Part shown: piece after piece, positions 34,808 to 43,491 of the stretch
Numbering within the stretch: position 1 is the stretch's first letter
Layout: each line of letters starts with the position of its first letter
Source: an uncultured Caldimonas sp.
GTDB lineage: Bacteria > Pseudomonadota > Gammaproteobacteria > Burkholderiales > Burkholderiaceae
Direction of reading: 5' to 3'
NCBI RefSeq assembly: GCF_946480305.1
Contig: NZ_CAMLJQ010000021.1
Coordinates: 7,201 to 71,200, forward strand
DNA length: 64,000 nt
The notes under the pieces: model-generated
What the model saw: the letters and a program-made list of their open reading frames with translations, nothing else
What the model was told of the DNA's origin: nothing
Database searches by the model: none
Position numbers and translations under genes: made by a program

Positions 34808-35719
34808 TCATTGCGGGCCGAGTTTTGCCATCAGCGCGGCCAGTTGCTCGCGTTCGTCGGGCTTCAGGTCGGTCAGCGGTGCGCGCACCGGCCCGGCGGG
34901 GTGGCCGGCGATGGCGGCGCCCGCTTTGACGATGCTCACGGCATAGCCGGCGCAGCGGTTGCGGATGGCGAGGTAGGGCAGGAAGAACTCGCGGATCAGG
35001 CGGCTCTGCGTGGCACGGTCGTCAGCCGCCGTGGCGGCGTAGAAGTCCATCGCCAGCTTGGGCACGAAGTTGAAGACCGCCGACGAATACACCGGCACGC
35101 CCAGCGCCTTGTATGCCGCGGCATACACCTCGGCGGTCGGCAGGCCGCCCAGGTAGGCGAAGCGATCGCCCAGGCGCTCGCGGATGCTGACCATCAGCTC
35201 GATGTCACCGATGCCGTCCTTGAAGCCGACGAGGTTGGGGCAGCGCTCGGCCAGTTGCTCGAGTTGCGCCGGCCCCAGGCGGCACACCGCCCGGTTGTAG
35301 ACGATCACGCCGATCTTCACGGCGCGGCACACCGCTTCCACATGGGCGGCCACGCCGTCGGGCGAGGCTTCGGTGAGGTAGTGAGGCAGCAGCAGCACGC
35401 CTTGCGCACCCAGGCGCTCGGCTTCCTTGGCATAGGCAATGGCTTGACGCGTGCCGCCGCCGGCACCGGCAATGATGGGCACCTTGCCGCGGCAGGTGTC
35501 CACCGCGGTGCGCACGACCTCGGAGTACTCGCCCGGCTCCAGCGAGAAGAACTCGCCGGTGCCGCCCGCCGCGAACAGCGCGGTGGCGCCATACGGCGCG
35601 AGCCATTCGAGCCGCTGCGCATAGCCGCGCGGCTCGAAGTCGCCCTGCGCGTCGAAGTCGGTCAACGGGAAGGACAGGAGGCCGGAAGAGATGGTCTGCT
35701 GGAGGTCTTGGGGTGACAT
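34808..35719 (-). CDS. kdgD: 5-Dehydro-4-deoxyglucarate dehydratase
   Basis: The 303-residue protein belongs to the DHDPS/NAL class I aldolase-like family. The Schiff-base lysine is Lys167 ([11 protein letters not shown]) and the partner tyrosine Tyr141 (IVYNRA); the GGTGEFFSL loop binds the carboxylate. KdgD dehydrates and decarboxylates 5-dehydro-4-deoxy-D-glucarate to 2-oxoglutarate semialdehyde. The start at 35719 ([20 protein letters not shown]) matches the family; a longer open frame overlaps the tctC gene. In the GntR-controlled minus-strand arm. Confidence 0.94.
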   Translation of the reverse strand: MSPQDLQQTISSGLLSFPLTDFDAQGDFEPRGYAQRLEWLAPYGATALFAAGGTGEFFSLEPGEYSEVVRTAVDTCRGKVPIIAGAGGGTRQAIAYAKEAERLGAQGVLLLPHYLTEASPDGVAAHVEAVCRAVKIGVIVYNRAVCRLGPAQLEQLAERCPNLVGFKDGIGDIELMVSIRERLGDRFAYLGGLPTAEVYAAAYKALGVPVYSSAVFNFVPKLAMDFYAATAADDRATQSRLIREFFLPYLAIRNRCAGYAVSIVKAGAAIAGHPAGPVRAPLTDLKPDEREQLAALMAKLGPQ

Positions 35720-35766
35720 GGAGAGATCCTGCGAACGAAGGGTAGGAACAAGGGCGGAAGGCACGC

Positions 35767-36753
35767 TCAGTCCAGACGGACGTCGGCCTGCTTGACGACA
35801 TCGGCCCAGCGGGCACGTTCGGCGTCGAAGAACTTGGTGAATTCGGGAGGGGTCATCGTCACCACCTCGGCGCCCTGGGCGACGAGCTTGGAGCGGACCT
35901 CGGGCGAGCGGATGATCTGCACCAGCGCCTGGTGCAGGCGCTGCACGGCCGCAGGCGGCATGCTGCGCGGAGCGACGACCCCCTGCCATGTGCCCGACTC
36001 GAAGTTCGGCACGCCCATCTCGGCGATGGTGGGCACATCGGGTATCAGCGCCATGCGCGTGCGCTTGGAGACGCCGAGTAGCTTCAGCTTGCCGCTCTGC
36101 ACATGTGGCCAGGTGGCGAGCATGCCGTTCATCAGCACGTCGGCCTGCCCGCCGATGGTGTCGGAGATCGCCTGCGCACCGCCCTTGTAAGGCACGTACT
36201 GCCAATTGGCTCCGGTTGCGCGCTCGACCGAGACACCCGCAAGGTGCGGAGCGCTGCCGATGGCCGTGACGGCGAAGTTGAGCGGCTTGGTTTTCGACAG
36301 CGCGATCAACTCCTTCAGGTTGTTGGCCGGCACGGACGGATGCACCACCAGCAGGTGAGGCGAGTAGGCGAGCATCGCCACGCCCTGAAGGTCTTTCGAC
36401 GGGTCGAAGCTCAGCTTCTTGTAGACCGAAGGGCTGATGGCCAGGGCGCCGACGTCGCACAGCAAGATCGTGTGGCCGTCATCCGCCCTGGCCGCCTCGG
36501 CCGCGCCCAGGTTGCCGTTGGCGCCGGCCCGGTTCTCGATGACCACCGGCTGCTTCAGCGCGGCCGACAGCGGCTGGCTGATCAGGCGGGCGATCGCGTC
36601 CGAGGATCCACCGGGCGGGTAGGGCACGACGATGCGCAAGGCCTTGGACGGCCAGGCGGAGGATTGCGCCACGGCCGACCCCGCCCATGAGGCGCAGAGC
36701 ATCGCGGCGAGGCTGCCGAGCCAGAAGCGACGGGAAGAACGAAGGGATCGCAT
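35767..36753 (-). CDS. TctC/Bug-family periplasmic binding protein
   Basis: The 328-residue protein has a signal peptide ([17 protein letters not shown], ending SAVAQ). The Bug signature is clear: [20 protein letters not shown] at the start and [17 protein letters not shown] in the middle. Bug proteins bind small carboxylates for tricarboxylate transporters, but no TctA/TctB is in the window, so it may be a receptor or use a transporter elsewhere. The ligand is likely a sugar acid of this pathway. A site of the GntR type lies 70 bases before its start. Confidence 0.92.
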   Translation of the reverse strand: MRSLRSSRRFWLGSLAAMLCASWAGSAVAQSSAWPSKALRIVVPYPPGGSSDAIARLISQPLSAALKQPVVIENRAGANGNLGAAEAARADDGHTILLCDVGALAISPSVYKKLSFDPSKDLQGVAMLAYSPHLLVVHPSVPANNLKELIALSKTKPLNFAVTAIGSAPHLAGVSVERATGANWQYVPYKGGAQAISDTIGGQADVLMNGMLATWPHVQSGKLKLLGVSKRTRMALIPDVPTIAEMGVPNFESGTWQGVVAPRSMPPAAVQRLHQALVQIIRSPEVRSKLVAQGAEVVTMTPPEFTKFFDAERARWADVVKQADVRLD

Positions 36754-36822
36754 GCAAGTCTCCTGTAGAGCATGGGGCCGGGAAGGACGACAGACACGTC
36801 GTTTTCCCGGTCTTGTTGTCAG

Positions 36823-36833
36823 TCATCGTACAA
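36823..36833. promoter_or_regulatory. Partial GntR-type site before the tctC gene
   Basis: On the minus strand TTGTACGATGA differs at two positions from TTGTACGACAA at 37722-37732. It lies about 70 bases before the tctC ATG, which would bring the catabolic arm under the same regulator. Confidence 0.4.
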
Positions 36834-36933
36834 CTGCAGGAAGGCAAATGCAAGGCTGACGTCGCAGCGCGTGCTCCGACCTCGCGAATGGCAGGAAAGG
36901 CGGGGCGACGCGAGCGCGGCCGCCGCAGGCCGG

Positions 36934-37659
36934 TCAGTGCGTACCGGTCTGAGCGCGGCGCAGGCGCTCGCGGCTGTTGGACAGGTGCGTGCGCATCGCC
37001 GCGCGGGCCGCTTCAGGGTCCTGGTTGGCGATGGCGTTGTAGATGCTCTCGTGCTCGCCGTTGACGCGGCGCAGGTACTCGTGTCGCTCGGTGTCGGCCA
37101 CGCGCGCGGTGTTCACGCGCGAGCGCGGGATCAGCATGGTGCCGACGTAGCTCATCAGCTCGCCGAAATGCGGGTTCTGCGTGGCGCGGGCGATCTCGAG
37201 GTGGAAGCGGAAGTCGTGACCCACGGTGTCGCCCTCGGTTTCCACCTCGCGCTCGAAGGAGCGCAGCGCGTCGCGCATCACCTCCAGGTTCTCCTCGGTG
37301 CGGCGCACGGCAGCCAGCGCGGCGGCCTCGGTCTCGAGGCTGATGCGCAACTCCAGCACGGCGATCACGTCGCGCACCGTCGCCAACTGCTCGGGGTCGA
37401 TGCGGAAGGTGGGGGCGTCGACCACGCCGACGACGAAGGTGCCGACACCGTGCCGGGTGCGCACCAGGCCGCTGGCCTGCAGCTTGGAGATGGCCTCGCG
37501 CACGACGGTGCGGCTGACGCCGAACTCTTCCATGATCTCCGCCTCGGTCGGCAGCTTGTCGCCCGCGCGCAGGCTGCCCTCGCGGATGCGCTGGCTCAGC
37601 GTCTCGACGACACCGATGGCCAGGGTGCGGGGGCGGCGGGCAGCGGGCAGCATGTTCAT
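36934..37659 (-). CDS. GntR-family regulator, FadR subfamily
   Basis: The 241-residue protein has an N-terminal winged helix (GDKLPTEAEIMEEFGVSRTV, VREAISKLQASGLVRTRHGV) and a C-terminal FCD domain with the metal-binding pattern (DFRFHLEIA, HESIYNAI). FCD regulators sense acids; here the ligand is probably a uronate or aldarate. It is at the divergence point of the uronate arms, 180 bases before tctC and 150 before udh, with a palindromic site beside it. Confidence 0.92.
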   Translation of the reverse strand: MNMLPAARRPRTLAIGVVETLSQRIREGSLRAGDKLPTEAEIMEEFGVSRTVVREAISKLQASGLVRTRHGVGTFVVGVVDAPTFRIDPEQLATVRDVIAVLELRISLETEAAALAAVRRTEENLEVMRDALRSFEREVETEGDTVGHDFRFHLEIARATQNPHFGELMSYVGTMLIPRSRVNTARVADTERHEYLRRVNGEHESIYNAIANQDPEAARAAMRTHLSNSRERLRRAQTGTH

Positions 37660-37720
37660 GGAAGCTCGGGTAATCCCTGATCAAGACTTGTTGACTTTGG
37701 TCGCCTGGGACACGACCATT

Positions 37721-37733
37721 GTTGTACGACAAC
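37721..37733. promoter_or_regulatory. GntR/FadR-type operator between the regulator and udh
   Basis: GTTGT-ACG-ACAAC is a perfect 5+5 palindrome containing TTGT-N3-ACAA, the form bound by FadR-family proteins. A half-site (ATACAAC) follows at 37741-37747. It lies 76 bases before udh and 61 before the regulator, so one site could control both directions. Confidence 0.65.
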
Positions 37734-37809
37734 AGATGACATACAACGCGACGGTGTTCGCACTGTAGCAAAACCGATTGCCGCCACCAAGCTGCCTGAT
37801 CCCGCTGCC

Positions 37810-38634
37810 ATGACTGCCCTGCCTCCCGTTTCGCCCTTGCGTTTTTCACGTCTGCTGCTCACCGGCGCCGCCGGCGGTCTGGGCCGTGAATTGCGTGGCC
37901 GCCTCAAGCGCTATTGCGACACGCTGCGCCTGAGCGATATCGCCGACCTCGGCACCGCCGCTGCCGGCGAAGAGCTCCAGCCGGCCCGACTGGAAGACCG
38001 CGCCGCTGTTGCCGGGCTGGTGAAGGGGGTCGACGCGATCGTCCACCTCGGCGGTGTGTCGGTCGAGGCCCCGTTCGATCCCATCCTGCAGGCCAACATC
38101 GTCGGGGTGTTCAATCTGTACGAGGCGGCACGCATCCATGGTGTGAAGCGGATCGTCTTTGCCAGCTCCAACCACGTCACCGGCTTCTACCGGCAGGACG
38201 AGGTGATCGACGTCGACGCACCGATGCGCCCGGACGGCCTGTATGGCGTCAGCAAGGCCTTCGGCGAGAACCTCTCGCGCTTCTACTTCGACCGCTATGG
38301 CATCGAAACGGCATGCCTGCGCATCGGCTCGTCGTTCCCCGAGCCAAAGGACCGCCGCATGCTCGCCACCTGGATGAGCTTCGACGACCTGGAGCGTCTG
38401 GTCGTCTCGTGCCTCACCGCACCCATCGTCGGCCACAGCGTGATCTACGGCATGTCCGACAACCGCACCAAGTGGTGGGACAACACGCGCGCCGCGCACC
38501 TGGGCTATGTGCCGCAGGACAGCTCCGAGCCATTCCGTGCCGCCGTCGAAGCCCGCCAGCCGAAGCTCGACCTGACCGACCCGGCCGTGATCTACCAGGG
38601 CGGCGCCTTCGTGCGCACCGGCCCGCTGGAGTGA
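37810..38634 (+). CDS. udh: Uronate dehydrogenase
   Basis: The 274-residue short-chain dehydrogenase/epimerase-like enzyme has TGAAGGLGRE (residues 18-27) for NAD and the catalytic Ser120, Tyr145 and Lys149 (FASSNHVTG, YGVSK). Udh oxidises D-galacturonate or D-glucuronate at C1 to the aldaro-lactone. The match in length and motifs (FYFDRYGIETACLRIGSSFPE split by R and G positions) plus the lactonase gene 11 bases downstream support this over a generic epimerase. First gene of the plus-strand arm. Confidence 0.92.
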   Translation: MTALPPVSPLRFSRLLLTGAAGGLGRELRGRLKRYCDTLRLSDIADLGTAAAGEELQPARLEDRAAVAGLVKGVDAIVHLGGVSVEAPFDPILQANIVGVFNLYEAARIHGVKRIVFASSNHVTGFYRQDEVIDVDAPMRPDGLYGVSKAFGENLSRFYFDRYGIETACLRIGSSFPEPKDRRMLATWMSFDDLERLVVSCLTAPIVGHSVIYGMSDNRTKWWDNTRAAHLGYVPQDSSEPFRAAVEARQPKLDLTDPAVIYQGGAFVRTGPLE

Positions 38635-38645
38635 GGCGCGCGACG

Positions 38646-39521
38646 ATGGACGTGTTGTGCGAAACCCGTGATGCGGTGGGTGAAAGCCCGCTGTGGTCGG
38701 TCGCCGAACAGGCGCTGTACTGGGTCGACATCGAAGGCCGCACGATCCGGCGCTTTGCATGGGCAACCGGCAGCGTGCAATCGTGGGTGTGCGCCGAACG
38801 CGTCGGTTGCATCGCGCTCGATGCCCGGGGCGGCCTGCTCGCCGCGATGGAAACCGGCCTGTTCCATGTGAACCTGCTGCCCGACGGCACGGTGGCCGCA
38901 ACGCCGCTCGCCGGCGTGGTGCACCCGCGCGAGGGCATGCGCTTCAACGACGGCCGCTGCGACCGCGCGGGCCGCTTCTGGGCCGGCACGATGGTGCGCG
39001 ACATGTCGCTCGCTGCGCCGGCGGGCCGGTTGTATCGCTACGACGAGCGCGGCTTGTCGCAGCCGCTGGTCGATGAGCTGATCACGCCCAACGGCCTGGC
39101 CTTCAGCCCCGACGGTCGCACGATGTACCTCTCCGACTCCCACCCGACCGTGCAGCGCATCTGGGCCTTCGACCTGGACGACGAGGGCAACCCGGGGCAT
39201 CGCCGCGAGTTCGTCGACATGAACTCCTACCCGGGCCGGCCGGATGGCGCGGCCGTCGACGCCGAGGGCTGCTACTGGATCTGCGCCAACGACGCGGGGC
39301 TCGTGCACCGCTTCACGCCGCAGGGCCGGCTCGACCGCTCGATCGCCGTGCCGGTCACCAAGCCGTCGATGTGCGCGTTCGGCGGGCCGGGCCTGAACCA
39401 GATGTTCGTCACGTCGATCCAGCCCGCGCAGCCGGGCCCCGGCGAGGCGCCGCTCGCCGGGGCCGTGTTCGTGCTCGACCCCGGCGTGCAAGGCCTGCCC
39501 GAGGCCGCTTGCCGCCATTGA
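38646..39521 (+). CDS. SMP-30/gluconolactonase-family lactonase
   Basis: The 291-residue six-bladed beta-propeller has the divalent-metal ligands of the family: Glu in VGESPLW, Asn in ITPNGLAFSPDG and Asp in YLSDSHPTVQRIW. In this operon it would open galactaro- or glucaro-lactone, the product of Udh, to the aldarate. The ATG at 38646 is 11 bases after udh. Members of the family also open other sugar lactones; context sets the substrate. Confidence 0.9.
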   Translation: MDVLCETRDAVGESPLWSVAEQALYWVDIEGRTIRRFAWATGSVQSWVCAERVGCIALDARGGLLAAMETGLFHVNLLPDGTVAATPLAGVVHPREGMRFNDGRCDRAGRFWAGTMVRDMSLAAPAGRLYRYDERGLSQPLVDELITPNGLAFSPDGRTMYLSDSHPTVQRIWAFDLDDEGNPGHRREFVDMNSYPGRPDGAAVDAEGCYWICANDAGLVHRFTPQGRLDRSIAVPVTKPSMCAFGGPGLNQMFVTSIQPAQPGPGEAPLAGAVFVLDPGVQGLPEAACRH

Positions 39522-39567
39522 CGCCGCTTTCCTTCAGACACCACATCCACGTACGGAGACAAGACAG

Positions 39568-40554
39568 ATGAAGATTCGTCGCACCCTGCTGGCCGCGGCC
39601 GCGTTCGGCCTGGCCTCGGCCTTTGCGCCGCTGCATGCCGTTGCCCAATCCATGACGCTGAAGGCGGCCGACGTGCACCCCGCCGGCTACCCCACGGTGG
39701 TGGCCGTGGAAAACATGGGCAAGAAGGCGGAAGCCGCCACCAAGGGCCGCATCAAGTTCCAGATGTTCCCCGGCAGCGTGCTCGGCGGCGAGAAGGAGAT
39801 GATCGAGCAGACGCAGATCGGCGCGATCCACCTGCTGCGCACGTCGTTGGGGCCCGTCGGCACGGTGGTGCCCGAGGTCAACGTGTTCAACATGCCTTTC
39901 GTGTTCCGCGACGTGGCGCACATGCGCGCCGTGCTCGACGGCCCGATCGGCCAGGAAATGCTGGACAAGGTCAGCGCCTCTTCCGCACGCCTGGTCGCGC
40001 TCGGCTGGATGGATGGCGGCACGCGCAGCCTCTACACCAAGAAGCCCGTGCGCAGCCCGGCTGACCTGAAGGGCCTGAAGGTCCGCATGATGGGCAACCC
40101 GCTGTTCGTCGACACGATGAACGCCATGGGCGGCAACGGCATCTCGATGGGCTATGGCGAGGTGTTCACCGCGCTGCAGACCAACGTGGTCGACGGCGCC
40201 GAGAACAACGAGCCGAGCTACTTCACGTCCAACCACTACAACACTGGCGCCAAGTACTACACGCAGACCCGGCACCTGATGATTCCCGAGCTGTTCGTGA
40301 TGTCCAAGGTCACGTGGGACAAGCTCTCCAAGGACGACCAGGCGTTGATGAAGAAGCTCGCCCGCGAAGCGCAGCTGGAGCAGCGCGCGCTGTGGGACAA
40401 GAGCGTGGCCGAATACACCGCCAAGCTCAAGGCCGCCGGCGTCGAGTTCATCGAGATCGACAACAAGGCCTTCGTCGAAGCCACCGCCCCGGTGCGCGCG
40501 AAGTACGGCGCGCAGTTCGCCGACCTGATGAAACGCATCGAAGCGGTGCGCTGA
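39568..40554 (+). CDS. TRAP transporter solute-binding protein, DctP family
   Basis: The 328-residue protein has a signal peptide (MKIRRTLLAAAAFGLASAFA, cleavage near HAVAQS). DctP-family positions include FPGSVLGGEKEMIEQTQIG, the arginine-containing LKGLKVRMMGNPLF that binds the carboxylate, and VDGAENNEPSYF. With DctQ and DctM it forms a sodium-driven importer; the operon indicates a uronate or aldarate as substrate. Confidence 0.94.
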   Translation: MKIRRTLLAAAAFGLASAFAPLHAVAQSMTLKAADVHPAGYPTVVAVENMGKKAEAATKGRIKFQMFPGSVLGGEKEMIEQTQIGAIHLLRTSLGPVGTVVPEVNVFNMPFVFRDVAHMRAVLDGPIGQEMLDKVSASSARLVALGWMDGGTRSLYTKKPVRSPADLKGLKVRMMGNPLFVDTMNAMGGNGISMGYGEVFTALQTNVVDGAENNEPSYFTSNHYNTGAKYYTQTRHLMIPELFVMSKVTWDKLSKDDQALMKKLAREAQLEQRALWDKSVAEYTAKLKAAGVEFIEIDNKAFVEATAPVRAKYGAQFADLMKRIEAVR

Positions 40555-40571
40555 ACGAGGGCTGACCGGCA

Positions 40572-41111
40572 ATGGACCACCCGCTCGTTCGTGCGCTCGA
40601 CCGCGTGTATCTCGCCGCCGTGTGGACGGCGGGCGCGGCGATCTTCCTGATGTCGCTGATCATCCCCTGGGGGGTGTTCACGCGGTATGTGCTCGGCACC
40701 GGCTCGCAGTGGCCGGAGCCGATCGCGATCCTGCTGATGATGGTGTTCACCTTCATCGGCGCGGCCGCGGCATACCGGGCCGGCTGCCACATCGCGGTGA
40801 CGATGCTCACCGACCGTCTGCCGCCGCTGGCCGCGAGCGCACTGTCGCGCCTGTGCGACGGGCTGATGGTGCTGGTGTGCCTGTTCGTCGCCGGTTATGG
40901 CGGGCGGCTGTGCCTGGAAACCATGAGCCAGTCGATCAGCGAGCTGCCGTGGCTGCCGGTCGGCGTGACGTACGCGCCGATCCCGATCGGCGCCGTGCTG
41001 ACCCTGCTGTTCGTGCTGGAGCGCATCGCGTTCGGCTCGCAGGCCGAGCGCGCCATCGTGCGCATCGAAGAACAACAACCTGCCGCCGAAGCGGCTGAGG
41101 GAGCCCGTTGA
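40572..41111 (+). CDS. TRAP transporter small membrane subunit, DctQ family
   Basis: The 179-residue protein has four membrane helices (AIFLMSLIIPWGVFTRY first) and the DctQ loop GSQWPEPIAILLMM. Its stop codon overlaps the ATG of DctM (TGATG), so the two membrane subunits are translated together. It joins the large subunit in the inner membrane. Confidence 0.93.
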   Translation: MDHPLVRALDRVYLAAVWTAGAAIFLMSLIIPWGVFTRYVLGTGSQWPEPIAILLMMVFTFIGAAAAYRAGCHIAVTMLTDRLPPLAASALSRLCDGLMVLVCLFVAGYGGRLCLETMSQSISELPWLPVGVTYAPIPIGAVLTLLFVLERIAFGSQAERAIVRIEEQQPAAEAAEGAR

Positions 41112-42394
41112 TGGACGCCTTCGTGCTGCTCGGCAGCTTCTTCGTGCTGATGATCATCGGCGTGCCGGTGGCCTATTCGCTGGGCCTCGCGTCGCTGATC
41201 GGTGCGCTGTGGATCGAAATCCCGCTCGACGCGGTGATGATCCAGCTCGCCGCGGGCGTCAACAAGTTTTCGCTGCTGGCCATCCCCTTCTTCGTCCTGG
41301 CAGGGGCGATCATGGCCGAAGGGGGGATGGCCCGCCGCCTCGTCGCCTTCGCGGGCGTGCTGGTCGGCTTCATCCGCGGCGGACTCTCGCTCGTCAACAT
41401 CCTCGCATCGACCTTCTTCGGCGCCATCTCCGGCTCGTCGGTGGCCGATACCGCCTCGGTCGGCACCGTGCTGATCCCCGAGATGGAAAAGCGCGGCTAC
41501 CCACGCTCGTTCGCGGCGGCAGTCACGGTGAGCGGCTCGGTGCAGGCCATCCTGATCCCGCCCAGCCACAACGCGGTGCTGTATTCGCTGGCCGCGGGCG
41601 GCACCGTGTCGATCGCGGCGCTGTTCATGGCGGGCGTGCTGCCGGGGCTGTTGATGGGGTTGACGCTGGCGGGCTTGTGCCTGCTGATCGCGCGCAAGAA
41701 CGACTACCCCAAGGGCGAGGTCATTCCGCTCAGGCAGGCGCTGAAGATCTGCGGGGAGGCGATGTGGGGCCTGATGACGATGGTCATCATCCTCGGCGGC
41801 ATCCTCACGGGCGTGTTCACGGCCAACGAGTCGGCATCGATCGCCGTGCTGTGGGCCTTCTTCGTGACGATGTTCGTGTATCGCGACTACAAGTGGCGCG
41901 ACCTGCCCAAGCTCGTGCACCGCACGGTGAAGACGGTCACCGTGGTGATGATCCTGATCGGCTTCGCGGCGACCTTCGGCTACCTGATGACGCTGATGCA
42001 GATCCCGCTGAAGGTGACCGAGTTCTTCACCAGCGTGTCCGACAACAAGTACGTGATCCTGATGATGATCAACGTGATGCTGCTCGTGCTGGGCACGTTG
42101 ATGGACATGTCGCCGCTGATCCTGATCTGCACGCCCATCCTGCTGCCGGTGGTGAAGATGCTGGGCGTGGACCCGGTGCATTTCGGGATGATCATGATGG
42201 TCAACCTCGGCATCGGGCTCATCACGCCGCCGGTGGGCACGGTGCTGTTCGTCGGCAGCGCGGTGGCCAAGCTCAAGATCGGCGTGGTGACGAAGGCGAT
42301 GATGCCGTTCTTCATGGCGCTGTTCATCGTGCTGCTGATGGTCACGTACATGCCGTGGCTGTCGTTGTGGTTGCCCCGCCTTCTGGGGCTTTAG
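41111..42394 (+). CDS. TRAP transporter large membrane subunit, DctM family
   Basis: The 427-residue protein has about twelve membrane helices and the DctM signatures: GVNKFSLLAIPFFVLAG, FFGAISGSSVADTASVGTV and NLGIGLITPPVGTVLFVG. It forms the translocation channel of the TRAP importer. A repeat element with several hairpins follows its stop. Confidence 0.94.
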   Translation: MDAFVLLGSFFVLMIIGVPVAYSLGLASLIGALWIEIPLDAVMIQLAAGVNKFSLLAIPFFVLAGAIMAEGGMARRLVAFAGVLVGFIRGGLSLVNILASTFFGAISGSSVADTASVGTVLIPEMEKRGYPRSFAAAVTVSGSVQAILIPPSHNAVLYSLAAGGTVSIAALFMAGVLPGLLMGLTLAGLCLLIARKNDYPKGEVIPLRQALKICGEAMWGLMTMVIILGGILTGVFTANESASIAVLWAFFVTMFVYRDYKWRDLPKLVHRTVKTVTVVMILIGFAATFGYLMTLMQIPLKVTEFFTSVSDNKYVILMMINVMLLVLGTLMDMSPLILICTPILLPVVKMLGVDPVHFGMIMMVNLGIGLITPPVGTVLFVGSAVAKLKIGVVTKAMMPFFMALFIVLLMVTYMPWLSLWLPRLLGL

Positions 42395-42395
42395 A

Positions 42396-42470
42396 CCCCC
42401 CCTACGGCCTTCGGCCGCCCCCCAAGGGGGCGCCGCTGGCGGACCGGCGGAGCCGGATCCGCGGCGGCAC
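42396..42470. repeat. Multi-hairpin extragenic repeat element
   Basis: The 75 bases after dctM hold nested hairpins: CGGCC-TTC-GGCCG (42405-42417), GCCCCC-CAA-GGGGGC (42417-42431) and CCGGC-GGA-GCCGG further on. The core GCCCCCCAAGGGGGC and a nearby CCGCTGGCG also occur in the tandem repeats inside icmF at 63742-63984, so both belong to one repeat family. It may also limit read-through into tctC. Confidence 0.6.
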
Positions 42471-42519
42471 TCGAAACAGAAGCCGAAGCGTGCGGACTTG
42501 ATTGCGTGAAGGAGACCTC

Positions 42520-43491
42520 ATGAAGATCGCTCGTCGCCAACTGTTCACCGTGATTGCTTGCTTGGCTGTGCCGTTCTCGGTGCATGCTCAGGACGCCTGG
42601 CCTTCCAAGCCCGTGCGCATCGTCGTGCCGTTCGCGGCGGGTGGTACGTCGGACATCCTGGCGCGTGCGCTGGCCGAAAAGCTGCAGGCGTCGTTGAAGC
42701 AGACGGTGCTGGTCGAGAACAAGGCAGGGGCCGGTGGCGTGATCGGGGCGGACAGCGTTGCGAAGTCGGCGCCGGACGGCTACACGTTCCTGCTGGGCAC
42801 GATCGCGAGCCATGCGATCAATCCGGCGCTGCAGCCGAAGATGCCGTATGACGCGGGCAAGGACTTCTCGCCGGTGATCCTGCTCGGCAGCATCTCCAAC
42901 GTGCTGCTGGTCGGTGCCAACCAGCCATACAAGAACGTGCAGGACGTGATCGCCGCCGCCAAGGCGCAGCCGGGCGGCCTGCCGTTTGCGTCGGCGGGGC
43001 AGGGCAGCTCGCAACACATGTCGGGCGAAACCTTCCGCCTGCTGGCCAAGGCCGAACTGACGCACGTGCCCTACAAGGGCAGCGCACCGGCGGTGCAGGA
43101 CGTGATCGGCGGGCAGATCCCGATGAGCTTCGAGACCGTCACGGTGGCGCTGCCGCACGTGCAGAGCGGGCGGGTGCGGGCGCTGGCGGTCACATCCGCC
43201 AGGCGCAGCCCGGTGATGCCCAACGTGCCGACGCTGCAAGAGGCCGGCGTGCCGGGCTTCGACGTGGCGAGTTGGCAGGCACTGTATGCACCGGCCGGCA
43301 CGCCGCCGGCCATCGTGCAGCGCATGAACGCGGAGATCGCGAAGATCATCGCGATGCCGGACATGAAAGCGAAGATGGAAGGCCTGGGCCTGGAGCATGC
43401 GCCCAACACGCCGGAGCAGTTCGCCGAGTTCGGCCGCAACGAGATCGCGAAATGGACCCGCATCGTCAAGGAGGGCAACGTCAAGCCATGA
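42520..43491 (+). CDS. Second TctC/Bug-family periplasmic binding protein
   Basis: The 323-residue protein has a signal peptide ([20 protein letters not shown]) and Bug signatures ([38 protein letters not shown]). AAGGAG is seven bases before the ATG at 42520. Its stop overlaps the ATG of garD (ATGA). No TctA/TctB is nearby. It is only partly similar to the protein at 35767, so the two may bind different acids of the same pathway. Confidence 0.92.
   Translation: MKIARRQLFTVIACLAVPFSVHAQDAWPSKPVRIVVPFAAGGTSDILARALAEKLQASLKQTVLVENKAGAGGVIGADSVAKSAPDGYTFLLGTIASHAINPALQPKMPYDAGKDFSPVILLGSISNVLLVGANQPYKNVQDVIAAAKAQPGGLPFASAGQGSSQHMSGETFRLLAKAELTHVPYKGSAPAVQDVIGGQIPMSFETVTVALPHVQSGRVRALAVTSARRSPVMPNVPTLQEAGVPGFDVASWQALYAPAGTPPAIVQRMNAEIAKIIAMPDMKAKMEGLGLEHAPNTPEQFAEFGRNEIAKWTRIVKEGNVKP

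Noticed and set aside
40895..42181. A 428-codon frame antisense to dctM
   Set aside because: His/Gln-rich shadow of membrane-helix codons; dctM is unmistakable.
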